This document shows, one piece after another, positions 9,255 through 18,466 of a stretch of DNA of 64,000 nt (positions within the stretch are counted from its first letter, which is position 1; each line of letters opens with the position of its first letter). The DNA is from Marinospirillum perlucidum (GTDB lineage Bacteria > Pseudomonadota > Gammaproteobacteria > Pseudomonadales > Halomonadaceae): positions 470,145 through 534,144 of the forward strand of contig NZ_QFWJ01000001.1 in the NCBI RefSeq assembly GCF_003336805.1, in the 5' to 3' direction. The notes beneath the pieces were generated by a model that had not been told where the DNA came from, searched no databases, and saw nothing but the letters and a program-made list of their open reading frames with translations. Position numbers and translations under genes: made by a program.

Positions 9255-10499
9255 CTAGTAACTCTCCAGCCAGGAGGCAGGCAGATCGGCACAGAGCACC
9301 AGCAACTGGCCCGAGGTGCCGGTTTGTAGGGCCACCGAAAGGGTGACGTCCAGGGTGGCATCCGGCAAGCCCAAATAGGGTGCAGAAACCTGAACCTGAC
9401 CGGGTTGTTCCAGGGCTGTACGGAAATAACTGCGCCGGGCCCAGAGTGCGCCTGCACTACGATTGAGCGGGGCATAAGCGGGCGTAGCCGTGGGGACTCC
9501 ACCAGGATGCAGGTTTTCAACGATCTGAACCCCTTCGGCATCAAGCAGGTAAATCCGCTCAATCGCCGGGTGGTCCTGCAATGGCTGGGTGGCGGTCTTG
9601 AAATCCATGTTTTCCTGCAGGCTTTTGGAGGCTTCCTTTAACAGCGACTGAAGCGTGCGCTGTTTTTTCGCCTGGGTATGCTGTCGGGCCAGTTGGGCAT
9701 GCAGGGCATTCTGGTGCAGGGATTGAATGGAGCTGGCCAGAGTGGGCTCGTCATATTCACCTTGAGGGGAAGGGCGCGAGAAATAAAAGCCCTGGGCCAG
9801 ATCAGCCTCGCTATCCAGGGTCAGCAGGGCATCGTCTTCGGTTTCTACCCCTTCCAGCAGGACCAGGGCCCCGGTTTCGCGCAAGAGGGCCACGCAGCGT
9901 GACAGCCAGCGCTGACGCTTGGGGCTGTTGCGGGCATTGACCAGCATGGAGCGGTCGAGTTTGACGATATGCGGCTCCAGTTGCCAGATGCGGTCAAAAT
10001 TGGACTGCCCGGTGCCAAAATCATCGATGGCGATCAAAAAGCCGGCATCCTTGTAATGCTGGACAAATTCCTGCAAGAGGCCGGGATCACTGACGGCATC
10101 TTCCAGAATTTCCAAAACCATGCGCTCACTGCCCAGGCCGCGGCGCTTGAGAAACTTTTCCAAGAGGTCGGCGCGCAGGTTTTCCGGATTGATGGTTTCA
10201 CTGCGCAGATTCAGAAACAGCCACTGGTTATCGGTATTCATGCCGATAAAGTTGCTCAGGTGCTTGGCAATGCACTCACGATCAAACTGTTGCACCCGGT
10301 TTTCCAGTTGGGCTAGGTTGAAGGCTTGTAAAGGCGAGCAGGGCTGGCTGTTTTGTGTAGCTCTCAACAAGGCTTCATAGCCAACGACGCGACGGTGGGT
10401 CAGGCTGACAATGGGCTGGAAATGGCTATTGATTTGCATCGATTGGCTGGATCCCTGGCGTCCGGTGACAAGGTTAAATGGCAATTCAAAATAGGACAT
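9255..10499 (-). CDS. EAL-domain c-di-GMP phosphodiesterase with C-terminal sensor-like domain
   Basis: 414 aa. An EAL domain occupies about residues 25-260 and keeps the catalytic set: YEALLR, LNLRS (Asn), MVLEILED (Glu), IAIDDFGTG (Asp-Asp), VKLDRSM (Lys), LLEGVE (Glu) and AQGFYFSRP (Gln). It should therefore hydrolyse c-di-GMP to pGpG. A helical linker (about 270-310) follows, then a roughly 110-residue C-terminal domain with RIYLLDAEGVQI and ARRSYFRTAL, which resembles a Cache/PDC sensor fold. There is no signal peptide or membrane helix, so this sensor would be cytoplasmic, an unusual EAL-first order. It is read divergently from yebC across 333 bp. Confidence 0.85.
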   Translation of the reverse strand: MSYFELPFNLVTGRQGSSQSMQINSHFQPIVSLTHRRVVGYEALLRATQNSQPCSPLQAFNLAQLENRVQQFDRECIAKHLSNFIGMNTDNQWLFLNLRSETINPENLRADLLEKFLKRRGLGSERMVLEILEDAVSDPGLLQEFVQHYKDAGFLIAIDDFGTGQSNFDRIWQLEPHIVKLDRSMLVNARNSPKRQRWLSRCVALLRETGALVLLEGVETEDDALLTLDSEADLAQGFYFSRPSPQGEYDEPTLASSIQSLHQNALHAQLARQHTQAKKQRTLQSLLKEASKSLQENMDFKTATQPLQDHPAIERIYLLDAEGVQIVENLHPGGVPTATPAYAPLNRSAGALWARRSYFRTALEQPGQVQVSAPYLGLPDATLDVTLSVALQTGTSGQLLVLCADLPASWLESY

Positions 10500-10832
10500 C
10501 CTGCAGTCACCCTCGCTAAAATAACATCTTGTGATTTTTAGTCATACAGCTTTTGCTGTGAAGTTGATCGCAGACTGATGCAAGAAAGAGGCCAGTTGTC
10601 ATTAACCTGACATAGGGGCTGCATCTTGTCGCAAAGCTTGCATTTTTTGGTGCAAAATTCTGTCGCCGTGAACTTTATGCACTTAATAGGTGCGCTATTC
10701 TTGGCAGGCAAAAGCCAAGAAGTGTAGTAAACTGGCTGACCTTAAATTTTTCAAACCTCTGATCGACGTGTGCCCTGCCAAGCCCGGATAGTTCGGAGGT
10801 TGTTCATTCGTTCAAGTACAGGAATTTTCAAG
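10500..10832. other. Intergenic region between the EAL gene and yebC
   Basis: 333 bp without a gene between two divergent genes, so it must hold both promoters. A small hairpin CTTGGC (10700-10705) / GCCAAG (10714-10719) is followed by TAGTAAACT, a possible -10 for yebC. TGCATTTTTTGGTGCA around 10638 is a short imperfect palindrome. Nothing else is recognised. Confidence 0.45.
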
Positions 10833-11549
10833 ATGGGGCGTGCCTTTCAAAACCGTAAAGAGTCCATGGCCAAAACGGCCGCGGCCAAAACCAAGGTTTA
10901 CAGTAAGTACGGACGCGAGATCTATGCGACCGCCAAGTCTGGTGGCGCTGATCCTGATGGCAATCTGTCGTTGCGTAGCCTTCTGGATCGGGCCAAAAAG
11001 GATCAGGTGCCCGCGCATGTTATCGACAAGGCGCTGGATAAGGCTCGTGGCGGTGGTGGTGAAGACTTTGCCGTCGCTCGTTACGAAGGTTTCGGTCCCG
11101 GCAATATCATGGTCATCGTCAACTGCCTGACCGATAACCCCAATCGTACCTTTGGTGATGTACGCCAGTGTTTTACCAAGACCAAGTGCAAAATCGGCAC
11201 GCCCGGCAGTGTCAGTCACATGTTTGACCACAGTGCTATTCTGGCCTTTGCCGGTGACGACGAAGAAGCCGTGCTGGAAACACTGATGGATGCCGATGTC
11301 GATGTTGCCGATATCGAGAATGAAGACGGTCAGATCACTGTGATCGCTCCTCACACTGAATATGCCAAGGCGCGCCAGGCGCTCGTGGCCGCCTTTGGCG
11401 AGCTGGATTTCGAGATGGATGAAATCCAGTTTCTTCCCCAGACCACCTCGCCGCTGGCTGATGAAGATCGGGAGATGTTCGATAAATTCCTGGATCTGCT
11501 CAATGATCTGGATGATGTCCAGACGGTTTACCATAACGCCGAGCTTTAA
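10833..11549 (+). CDS. yebC: YebC/PmpR-family transcriptional and translational factor
   Basis: 238 aa from the ATG at 10833, which gives the family N-terminus [17 protein letters not shown] and the usual length of about 240. An in-frame extension to 10770 is not supported. The three-domain YebC pattern is clear: [14 protein letters not shown], then [13 protein letters not shown] with Arg-Gly-Gly-Gly, then [15 protein letters not shown]. The family is described both as DNA-binding regulators and, more recently, as factors acting at the ribosome on proline-rich stalls. It stands alone before a terminator; in many gammaproteobacteria yebC lies beside ruvC, which is not the case here. Confidence 0.93.
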   Translation: MGRAFQNRKESMAKTAAAKTKVYSKYGREIYATAKSGGADPDGNLSLRSLLDRAKKDQVPAHVIDKALDKARGGGGEDFAVARYEGFGPGNIMVIVNCLTDNPNRTFGDVRQCFTKTKCKIGTPGSVSHMFDHSAILAFAGDDEEAVLETLMDADVDVADIENEDGQITVIAPHTEYAKARQALVAAFGELDFEMDEIQFLPQTTSPLADEDREMFDKFLDLLNDLDDVQTVYHNAEL

Positions 11550-11608
11550 TCACGGCAGGGGTAAACCCGGCAAGGGCGGGCTGGCAGCCTGCTCTTCAGG
11601 AGCGAGCA

Positions 11609-11641
11609 TAAAAGCGGCTATAATGCCGCTTTTATATTTTT
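11609..11641 (+). terminator. Rho-independent terminator after yebC
   Basis: TAAAAGCGGC (11609-11618) pairs with GCCGCTTTTA (11625-11634) and a run of T with one A follows. The 6-nt loop reads TATAAT, which could mimic a promoter -10 box. Confidence 0.75.
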
Positions 11642-11666
11642 TATTGACCAACAAAGTGAACAACTG

Positions 11667-12521
11667 ATGGAACGCACCTACACCCTGACTATTTCCTGCC
11701 CCGACCGGGTGGGTATTGTGGCCAAGGTCAGTAATTTTCTGGCCATGTATGGCGGCTGGATCACTGAAGCCAACCACCATTCCGATCTCCAGGCCGAGCG
11801 TTTTTTCATGCGCCACGAAATTCGCGCCTCTTCACTGCCCTTTGGTCTGGATGAATTCCGTACTGCTTTTGGCCCGATTGCGGCTGAATACGAGATGGAA
11901 TGGGACATTTCCGATTCCAATATCAACAAGCGGGTAGTGCTCATGTGCTCGCGTGAATCCCATTGTATGGTCGACCTGCTGCACCGTTGGCAGAGTGGCG
12001 AGCTGGCTTGTGATATCCCCCTGGTGATTTCCAATCATGAGGATCTGCGCAATCTGGTGGAGTGGCACGGTATTCCCTTCCATCACGTGCCGGTCACCAA
12101 GGACAACAAGCCGGAAGCCTATGCCCGGGTGGAAGAGCTGATCGATGAAGCCGAGGCTGATTGCGTGGTTCTGGCTCGTTACATGCAAATTATTCCGCCA
12201 GCGCTCTGCGAAAAGTATCAGCACCGGATTATCAATATCCATCACAGCTTCCTGCCTTCCTTTGCCGGGGCCAAGCCCTATCATCAGGCTTACGAAAGAG
12301 GGGTTAAGCTGATCGGTGCCACCTGTCACTATGTTACCGAAGAACTGGATGCTGGCCCGATCATCGATCAGGATACCGTGCGGGTGAATCATCGCCAGAC
12401 AGCACAGGATATGGTGCGCCTGGGGCGTGATGTTGAGAAGAGCGTACTGGCCCGTGGTCTGGCCTGGCACCTGCAGGATCGAGTGCTGGTCTATGGCAAT
12501 AAAACCGTTGTTTTCAACTAG
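11667..12521 (+). CDS. purU: Formyltetrahydrofolate deformylase
   Basis: 284 aa, the normal length. An N-terminal ACT domain (residues about 5-85, starting TISCPDRVGIVAKVSNFL) is followed by a formyl-transferase-like hydrolase domain. The latter contains SNHEDL, VVLARYMQI, the catalytic-site INIHHSFLPSF and GATCHYVTEELDAGPII. The enzyme hydrolyses 10-formyl-THF to THF and formate, balancing one-carbon pools and supplying formate for PurT; the ACT domain in E. coli senses Met and Gly. The start ATG 11667 follows the yebC terminator by 25 bp and has only a weak ribosome-binding stretch. The lrgA-type pair follows closely and may be cotranscribed. Confidence 0.95.
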   Translation: MERTYTLTISCPDRVGIVAKVSNFLAMYGGWITEANHHSDLQAERFFMRHEIRASSLPFGLDEFRTAFGPIAAEYEMEWDISDSNINKRVVLMCSRESHCMVDLLHRWQSGELACDIPLVISNHEDLRNLVEWHGIPFHHVPVTKDNKPEAYARVEELIDEAEADCVVLARYMQIIPPALCEKYQHRIINIHHSFLPSFAGAKPYHQAYERGVKLIGATCHYVTEELDAGPIIDQDTVRVNHRQTAQDMVRLGRDVEKSVLARGLAWHLQDRVLVYGNKTVVFN

Positions 12522-12533
12522 AGGTAGGCTGTT

Positions 12534-12890
12534 TTGATTCTCCAGGGTTTTGCGGTCTTGCTGGTATGCCAGCTAGTGGGCGAGCTTTTTGTACGCCTGA
12601 CCGGCATTCTGGTGCCCGGCCCGGTCGTGGGTATGGCCCTTTTGCTGATGGTCCTTCTTTATCGTCGGGGTGTGCCCGAAGCCCTGCGCAGCACCTCCGA
12701 GGGACTCCTGCGCTACCTGCCCCTGCTGTTTGTGCCTGCCGGGGTGGGTCTGATTAATCACGGCCAACTGCTCAAGCAGGATTTACTGGTAATCAGCATC
12801 ACGCTGGTGATCAGTACCGCTTTGACTCTGGTGGTCACCGTCGTGGTTCTCCAGGGATTGCGAAAATACCTGGGAGGGAAAAATGGCTGA
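12534..12890 (+). CDS. LrgA/CidA-family membrane protein
   Basis: 118 aa with four predicted membrane helices and the LrgA family pattern: GELFVRLTGILVPGPVVGM in the first half, LLFVPAGVGLINH in the second. The start is a TTG at 12534, with GAGGTAGG about six bases upstream. It overlaps the next gene by 8 bp, the usual lrgA-lrgB order. The family is proposed to act as holin-like proteins affecting autolysis, and the LrgAB/PlsL-type pairs are also linked to export of pyruvate or glycolate. Choice between these is not possible from sequence. Confidence 0.85.
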   Translation: MILQGFAVLLVCQLVGELFVRLTGILVPGPVVGMALLLMVLLYRRGVPEALRSTSEGLLRYLPLLFVPAGVGLINHGQLLKQDLLVISITLVISTALTLVVTVVVLQGLRKYLGGKNG

Positions 12891-13608
12891 TTTACCGGAA
12901 GTCTTCAGTGAGCTCTGGGTCTATCTGACCGCCAGCAAACTCTTGTATCTGCTGCTGACCCTGGTGGCTTTTATGCTGGCCCAGTGGATCAATCGTCGTG
13001 CCGGGGGAACGCCCTTCCTGCACCCGGTGCTCGTCGCCATAGCCCTGATTGTCAGCTATTTGCTGCTGACAGATACCAATTACGGGGTTTATTTCGAAGG
13101 TGCCCAGTTTATTCACTTCTTGCTGGGACCGGCCATCGTTGCCTTGGCGGTTCCCCTGTTTGATCACCGTGAACGCATTCGACGGGAATTTTTACCGCTG
13201 ATGCTGGCCTGTGTGGCGGGGATTCTTACGGCGGTGTTTTCCACCATGGCGCTGGTCAAGCTCTTGGGTGGACGAGAAGACACCCTGATGTCTCTGGCAC
13301 CCAAGTCCGTGACTTCACCCATTGCCATGGGTATCGCCGAACAGATCGGTGGTTATCCGGCCCTGGCTGCCGGGATCGTTCTGATTACCGGGGCCATTGG
13401 CTGCGTCCTGGGGCCACCCATTTTCCGGTTATTGAAGATCGAGGATCATGCCGTTCAGGGCTTTGCCATGGGCTTGGCAGCCCACGGTTTTGGTACGGCG
13501 CAAAGTTTTACCCTGAGTAACCTGGCCGGGGCCTTTGCCGGTCTATCCATGGGAGTGACGGGCCTGCTGAGTGCATTCCTGATTCCCATCCTGGTGCGCC
13601 TTTTCTAA
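12883..13608 (+). CDS. LrgB/CidB-family membrane protein
   Basis: 241 aa, about seven to eight membrane helices, with the LrgB signatures NYGVYFEGAQFIHFLLGPA, APKSVTSPIAMGIAEQ and AAHGFGTAQSF. Partner of the preceding LrgA-like protein, whose gene it overlaps by 8 bp. The two together match known LrgAB modules, including plastid PLGG1, a glycolate/glycerate carrier which is a natural LrgA-LrgB fusion. A phosphoglycolate phosphatase gene sits just downstream on the other strand, which makes glycolate export an attractive but unproven idea. Ends before a strong terminator. Confidence 0.88.
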   Translation: MADLPEVFSELWVYLTASKLLYLLLTLVAFMLAQWINRRAGGTPFLHPVLVAIALIVSYLLLTDTNYGVYFEGAQFIHFLLGPAIVALAVPLFDHRERIRREFLPLMLACVAGILTAVFSTMALVKLLGGREDTLMSLAPKSVTSPIAMGIAEQIGGYPALAAGIVLITGAIGCVLGPPIFRLLKIEDHAVQGFAMGLAAHGFGTAQSFTLSNLAGAFAGLSMGVTGLLSAFLIPILVRLF

Positions 13609-13640
13609 AAGCGCGATAAGTATTCTGTCGAGCAACAACA

Positions 13641-13677
13641 AAACAGGGGCCGTAAAAAGGCCCCTGTTTTTGTTTTG
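13641..13677. terminator. Bidirectional Rho-independent terminator
   Basis: AAACAGGGGCC (13641-13651) pairs with GGCCCCTGTTT (13659-13669), followed by TTGTTTT. The A-rich left side lets it work for the convergent gph gene as well as for lrgB. Confidence 0.9.
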
Positions 13678-13699
13678 GCAGGCGTGCTGAATCGGCCGG

Positions 13700-14431
13700 T
13701 TAGCTGTCCAGTTGACGCTGCACCCAGGCATTCAGCTCGGTTACGCTGGTGGCAACAAAATCCGCGCCCCAGTACTGGGGTTTTTCATTGATGCCGATAT
13801 AGCCAAAACCGGCGACCAGCGTCTGCATCTCGGCTCGGGTACCGGCTTCGATATCCCGGGCGTGATCGCCTATGTAGAGGCAGTTTTCCGGGGGGATCGC
13901 CAGTTGCCGGGCGGCAAAGAGCAGGGGAGCAGGGTCGGGTTTGCTGACGCCCAGATCTTCAGGGCAGACCACCACCTGAGGGTGCAGGCGCAGGGCTTTG
14001 ATCAAGAGGTCAGTATAGATGCGCGGCTTATTGGTGACGATGCCCCAGGGCAGAGGCTGTCTTTCCAGACGCTGCAGCAGCATTTCCAGGCCATCAAAAA
14101 CCCGGCTGTGCTCGGCCACCTTTTCTTCGTAGAGTTCCAGTAGCCGCTGGCGCAGAGCGGGTTGTTCCTGATCGCCGACTTTCACACCAAAGCCCAGTTC
14201 GATCAGGGCATTGCCGCCATTGGAGACCTGGTCACGGATATGCTCGTAGGAGAGTTCAGGCAGTCCCTTTTCCAGGCGCAGGCGGTTTAACGCCAGAGCC
14301 AAATCAGGGGCGGTGTCGACCAGGGTGCCATCCAGGTCAAAGAGTACGGCCTGGATGGGTGGTTTATCCATGGAAGGATAACTCGGAGGTTCCTTTTGTT
14401 CAGCAAGGGTTTCCACAGGGTAAAGCTCCAT
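13700..14431 (-). CDS. gph: Phosphoglycolate phosphatase (HAD family)
   Basis: 243 aa. HAD motif I is AVLFDLDGTLVDTAPDL (nucleophile Asp). A helical cap follows, then motif II ..GIVTNKP, the Lys of SKPDPAPLL and motif III YIGDHARDIEAG. It removes phosphate from 2-phosphoglycolate arising from oxidative DNA damage repair; related substrates are possible. The ATG at 14431 overlaps the TAA of ubiG (TAATG), implying coupling. An internal ATG at 14371 would start nearer the HAD domain but lacks a better ribosome site. The order mtaD-ubiG-gph is conserved in Pseudomonas, where this gene is annotated the same way. Confidence 0.88.
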   Translation of the reverse strand: MELYPVETLAEQKEPPSYPSMDKPPIQAVLFDLDGTLVDTAPDLALALNRLRLEKGLPELSYEHIRDQVSNGGNALIELGFGVKVGDQEQPALRQRLLELYEEKVAEHSRVFDGLEMLLQRLERQPLPWGIVTNKPRIYTDLLIKALRLHPQVVVCPEDLGVSKPDPAPLLFAARQLAIPPENCLYIGDHARDIEAGTRAEMQTLVAGFGYIGINEKPQYWGADFVATSVTELNAWVQRQLDS

Positions 14432-15150
14432 TATTCCGGTTTGGTGGCACGCACCAGGTAGTTTACCTGGACATCATGCGCCGTCAGCTTGTAGCGCTTG
14501 CTGAGGGGGTTGTAAGTCATGCCCATCAGCTCAGCAACTTCCATGCCAGCTTCACGGATCCATTCTCCCAGTTCGGAAGGCTTGATGAATTTGTTGTATT
14601 CATGCGTACCTCGCGGCAGCATTCTCATGACGTATTCTGCGCCAATAATGGCAAACAGATAGGATTTGGGGTTGCGGTTCAGGGTCGAGAAGAATACCTG
14701 GCCACCGGGCTTAACCAAGCGTGCACAGGCCTGGATAATAGCCGCCGGATCAGGCACATGCTCCAGCATTTCCATGCAGGTGACCAGATCATAGCTACCG
14801 GCCTCCTGATCGGCCAGCTCTTCAGCGGTCATCTGACGATAGTCGATGTCCAGACCGGATTCCAGTTGATGCAAGCGCGCCACAGCCAGGGGGGCTTCAC
14901 CCATATCGATGCCGGTAATCCGGGCGCCGCGTTGGCTCAAGGCTTCACTGAGAAGGCCGCCACCACAGCCGACGTCGGCCACTTTCTTGCCTGCCACACC
15001 AGCCTGCTGATCAATCCAGTTGGCTCTGAGCGGATTGATGTCATGCAGGGGTTTGAACTCGCTTTCAGGGTCCCACCAGCGGGACGCCAGAGCTTCAAAT
15101 TTGGCAATTTCGCCGGAATCCACGTTGGTGCGGTTTTCACCAGTGTTCAT
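14431..15150 (-). CDS. ubiG: Ubiquinone biosynthesis O-methyltransferase
   Basis: 239 aa from the ATG at 15150, which gives the family start [22 protein letters not shown] and overlaps the upstream mtaD stop by ATGA. The frame is open further upstream but that part runs into mtaD. Hallmarks are [20 protein letters not shown], the SAM-binding [16 protein letters not shown], and [11 protein letters not shown]. The enzyme makes both O-methylations in ubiquinone synthesis, at the membrane face. It belongs to the mtaD-ubiG-gph operon. Confidence 0.95.
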   Translation of the reverse strand: MNTGENRTNVDSGEIAKFEALASRWWDPESEFKPLHDINPLRANWIDQQAGVAGKKVADVGCGGGLLSEALSQRGARITGIDMGEAPLAVARLHQLESGLDIDYRQMTAEELADQEAGSYDLVTCMEMLEHVPDPAAIIQACARLVKPGGQVFFSTLNRNPKSYLFAIIGAEYVMRMLPRGTHEYNKFIKPSELGEWIREAGMEVAELMGMTYNPLSKRYKLTAHDVQVNYLVRATKPE

Positions 15151-16517
15151 GCTTTTGCATCCTGTGATTGAAAAGAATCTTGTAGGCGTTGACGCCAACT
15201 GGCCGCCTGATCTTGCAGGGTTTTGAGATCCATGCCCTGCAGTTGGCCTGCCGTAACCCGCTGTTGACCGGTGACCCAGACATGGTGAACCTTGTCGCCC
15301 ATGCGCCCGTAAACCAGTTGTGAGCTGATCTGGTGAAGGGGCCAACAATCGGGAGTGTCCAGTTTAAGGCTACAAAGGTCGGCTGCAAACCCCCGGCGTA
15401 ACTGGCCGGTATAGGCTTCCTGGGCCAGCGCCTTGCCGCCCTCCACTGTAGCCAGTTGCAAAGCGGCTGTGGCGGGCAGGGCAGCGGCATCCTGGTGAAC
15501 GGCCTTGGCCAGAAGGGCGGCTGTCTGCATTTCCGCCCAGAGATCCAGGTCATTGTTACTGGCGGCACCATCGGTTCCCAGACAAAGGCTGACACCGGCC
15601 TGACGCAGGGCCTCCACGGGACAAAAACCACTGGCCAGCTTGAGATTGGATTGCGGGCAGTGGATGACCTGGACGCCGCGTTGGGCCAGTAACTGGATTT
15701 CTTCTGCAGTGGCCTGGGTCAGATGCACGGCCTGAAAGTTGGAATCCAGCAGACCCAGCTCATCCAAACGGGCCAGCGGACGTTTGCCCTGATGGTTTTC
15801 GGCATCTTCCACTTCAAAAGCGGTTTCATGCACATGCATCTGCACTTTCAGGCCCAGCTTTTGATTCAGTTCCCTGATTTTGTTCAGGGTTTCATCGCCG
15901 ACGGTGTAGGGCGCATGAGGGCCGAACGCCAGGTGGATCAGCGGCTTATCCTGTAATTGCTGATGCAGTTGCCGGGTCTTGTCCAGGGCTTCATCGGGGT
16001 TGGCGGACCAGGGATTGGGGAAGTCGATAATCGGGGCGCAGATAAGCGCACGTATGCCCAGTTCTTCGGCCACTTCGGCCACAACTTCGGGGAAAAAGTA
16101 CATATCACTAAAGCAACTGGTGCCATTCAGCAGCATCTCGGCAATGGCCAGCCGCGTACCATCTCGCACAAAAGCTTCGCTGACATGCTGCCCTTCCGCC
16201 GGCCAGATATGCTCTTCCAGCCAGGTCATCAGCGGCAGATCATCTGCCATACCCCGGAATAGAGTCATGCCCGCATGCCCATGCAAATTATGCAGACCCG
16301 GCAGCAGCAATTGCTGATCCAGTATTTGGGGTTGCAGGTGCGGGTAGGCGACGCGGGCCTGGGTTTGCGGCAGGATATCCAGAATCTGCGAACCGGCCAG
16401 AACCACGGCCTGGCCTTCCAGAGGTTCCAGTCCCTGGTCCGGGGCCTGGGTGTCCAGCGTCAGCAGCCATTGTGGAAAAAGAAGTTGATCAGCCTGGGAA
16501 GTAGAAGGTTCGGGCAT
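15147..16517 (-). CDS. mtaD: 5'-methylthioadenosine/S-adenosylhomocysteine deaminase (TRZ/ATZ amidohydrolase)
   Basis: 456 aa from the ATG at 16517 (MPEPSTSQ); an upstream in-frame ATG at 16550 lies in the promoter gap. It is a metal-dependent amidohydrolase. HxH is in [14 protein letters not shown], followed by [18 protein letters not shown], a metal His in VQMHVHET, then [12 protein letters not shown] and [13 protein letters not shown] with the catalytic Asp. The family deaminates methylthioadenosine to methylthioinosine and SAH to S-inosylhomocysteine. It faces mtnA across 66 bp, as in Pseudomonas, where MTA is salvaged through methylthioinosine. The phosphorylase needed between the two steps is not in this window. 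Confidence 0.88.
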   Translation of the reverse strand: MPEPSTSQADQLLFPQWLLTLDTQAPDQGLEPLEGQAVVLAGSQILDILPQTQARVAYPHLQPQILDQQLLLPGLHNLHGHAGMTLFRGMADDLPLMTWLEEHIWPAEGQHVSEAFVRDGTRLAIAEMLLNGTSCFSDMYFFPEVVAEVAEELGIRALICAPIIDFPNPWSANPDEALDKTRQLHQQLQDKPLIHLAFGPHAPYTVGDETLNKIRELNQKLGLKVQMHVHETAFEVEDAENHQGKRPLARLDELGLLDSNFQAVHLTQATAEEIQLLAQRGVQVIHCPQSNLKLASGFCPVEALRQAGVSLCLGTDGAASNNDLDLWAEMQTAALLAKAVHQDAAALPATAALQLATVEGGKALAQEAYTGQLRRGFAADLCSLKLDTPDCWPLHQISSQLVYGRMGDKVHHVWVTGQQRVTAGQLQGMDLKTLQDQAASWRQRLQDSFQSQDAKA

Positions 16518-16583
16518 GGGTTTTCCGGTATACTCTCGCGCCAAATTCAAACAGAAGTTGTTTATGCCAATTAAGGAAGCGTT

Positions 16584-17657
16584 ATGACACCTGATTCAAC
16601 CATGAAAGTAAAGGCGATCGAATGGCAGGCAGGTACTCTCTTGCTGCTGGATCAGCGTCTTTTGCCTCACCAGGAAGTCTGGGTGAAGTGTAACAGGGTT
16701 GAAGAGGTGGTGGCAGGCATTCGCGATATGGTGGTGCGCGGTGCTCCTGCAATCGGTATTGCTGCTGCTTATGGAGTGGCCCTGGCTGCCCGCACACGTT
16801 TTGCTGCTGATCCGGATAACTGGAAAGCGGACGTGGAGGTGGATTTGCAACTGCTTGAAGCCAGCCGTCCCACGGCGGTCAATCTGAGCTGGGCGATCAA
16901 GCAGATGCGCCGCCAGATCCAGGGTTTTCAGCAGGGACGGGACCCTTTTCGGCTCTTGGCTGAGTTTGCTGCCAGAATTCACCAGGCCGATATCGAAGCC
17001 AATAAGGTGATGGGGCAGTTGGGGGCCAAAATACTGGCCGAGCATCAGGAGCAGGGGCGAGAAGTCATGACCCATTGCAACGCCGGTGCTCTGGCGACCG
17101 GCGGCTATGGCACGGCACTGGGTGTGATCCGGGCTGCCTGGGAACAGAAGTTGATCGATCGGGTGCATGTTAATGAAACCCGCCCCTGGTGGCAGGGTTC
17201 TCGCCTGACCGCCTGGGAGCTGCAACAGGAAGGTATACCGGCGACCTTGCACGTGGATTCAGCCGCCGCCCACCAGATGAAAACCTCACCCATTAGCTGG
17301 GTGATCGTGGGGGCTGATCGCATCACCGCAGAAGGAGATGTCGCCAATAAAATCGGCACCTATCAGCTAGCCATTCAGGCTTTGCATCATGGTGCGGGCC
17401 TGATGGTCGTGGCACCCACCAGCACCCTGGATATGGACCTGGATTACGGCGAGGATATCCAGATCGAGGAAAGAGCAGCCGATGAAGTCCTCTATGCTGC
17501 GGGCCAAAGAATCGGTGCCGATGTCGAGGTGGCTAATCCCGTATTTGATGTCACCCCGGCTGATCTGGTTGATTATCTGGTGACGGAAAAAGGCGTGATC
17601 CATCGTCCTGACAAGGCCAAACTACAAAAGCTGATGTCGCATAAATCCATGCATTGA
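16584..17657 (+). CDS. mtnA: S-methyl-5-thioribose-1-phosphate isomerase
   Basis: 357 aa. The eIF2B-related fold is marked by [38 protein letters not shown] with the catalytic Cys, [11 protein letters not shown], and [20 protein letters not shown] with the catalytic Asp. It isomerises methylthioribose-1-phosphate to methylthioribulose-1-phosphate in methionine salvage. The ATG at 16584 follows AAGGAAG by four bases; a second ATG at 16602 has no ribosome site. In Pseudomonas gyrA follows mtnA upstream in the map; here gyrA is absent and a DUF1622 gene lies downstream. Confidence 0.94.
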   Translation: MTPDSTMKVKAIEWQAGTLLLLDQRLLPHQEVWVKCNRVEEVVAGIRDMVVRGAPAIGIAAAYGVALAARTRFAADPDNWKADVEVDLQLLEASRPTAVNLSWAIKQMRRQIQGFQQGRDPFRLLAEFAARIHQADIEANKVMGQLGAKILAEHQEQGREVMTHCNAGALATGGYGTALGVIRAAWEQKLIDRVHVNETRPWWQGSRLTAWELQQEGIPATLHVDSAAAHQMKTSPISWVIVGADRITAEGDVANKIGTYQLAIQALHHGAGLMVVAPTSTLDMDLDYGEDIQIEERAADEVLYAAGQRIGADVEVANPVFDVTPADLVDYLVTEKGVIHRPDKAKLQKLMSHKSMH

Positions 17658-17694
17658 TCTATCAGGGTTGATGCCTGCATAGCAGGGGGTAAAG

Positions 17695-18075
17695 ATGCAT
17701 CCTCATTTTATTACTGAGCTGGCCACCTGGTGCGCCCTGGTCATCGAAAGCCTGGGCATCGGCCTGATTACGGTGATGCTGGTGTATGCCCTGACGCGTT
17801 CGGGCATCGAGCTGCTGCAACGCCAGCCTAAAGACTGGGTCTTCAGTGAGCTGCGTCTGCGCCTGGGGCGGGGGATTCTACTCGGCCTGGAAATCCTTAT
17901 TGCAGCCGACATCATTTATACCGTTGCCGTGGAGCTGACCTTCCAGACGGTTGGTGTTCTGGCGTTGGTGGTGATTATCCGTACCTTCCTGAGTTTTACC
18001 CTGGAAGTGGAATTGACCGGACGCTGGCCCTGGCAGGAAGGCGGACAAAAGGATGACAAAGAGGGCCTGAGCTGA
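17695..18075 (+). CDS. DUF1622 family membrane protein
   Basis: 126 aa with three membrane helices (about 10-32, 60-80, 85-105). It carries the DUF1622 pattern: an amphipathic segment RLRLGRGILLGLEILIAADII and a charged end SFTLEVELTGRWPW. The family has no assigned function. It starts 38 bp after mtnA behind an AGGGGG ribosome site and may be read through from it. Confidence 0.78.
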   Translation: MHPHFITELATWCALVIESLGIGLITVMLVYALTRSGIELLQRQPKDWVFSELRLRLGRGILLGLEILIAADIIYTVAVELTFQTVGVLALVVIIRTFLSFTLEVELTGRWPWQEGGQKDDKEGLS

Positions 18076-18110
18076 ATCGAAATAAAATTTCAGTTCAGGC
18101 AAAAAAATGC

Positions 18111-18138
18111 TTGCAATTCAGTGAGTGACACCTATAAT
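18111..18138 (+). promoter_or_regulatory. Sigma-70 promoter for tRNA-Val
   Basis: TTGCAA at 18111-18116 and TATAAT at 18133-18138 are separated by 16 bp. Transcription would start about 35 bp before the tRNA. A GC-rich discriminator (GCGC) follows the -10 box, as is usual for stringently controlled stable RNA promoters. Confidence 0.8.
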
Positions 18139-18179
18139 AGCGCACCATTGAAAGGCAACAGCCCTTCAACCGATTTTAC

Positions 18180-18256
<77 letters not shown>

Positions 18257-18266
18257 AAATATGAAA

Positions 18267-18299
18267 AAGCCGCCCGATATCTATCGGGCGGCTTTTTTT
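18267..18299 (+). terminator. Rho-independent terminator after tRNA-Val
   Basis: An AGCCGCCCGATA / TATCGGGCGGCT stem with a very short loop is followed by a T7 run. Confidence 0.92.
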
Positions 18300-18466
18300 A
18301 TGCTTTCTGATTTTCAAGAAGCTTTTCATTAACTGGATCAGCAAGTTAAGTGCGCCACATCAATAATTATCCTTTGTTTATGGTATATAAACGCTTCGTT
18401 AACCGATCGCTCAGTATTTGCTCATCCAGATCACTGCGGCGCCAATAAAAATCTAACTAAATTAGG

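Noticed and set aside
11619..11624. TATAAT as a promoter -10 box for purU
   Set aside because: It lies in the loop of the yebC terminator and no acceptable -35 is found at 16-18 bp upstream, though an overlap of both roles cannot be excluded.
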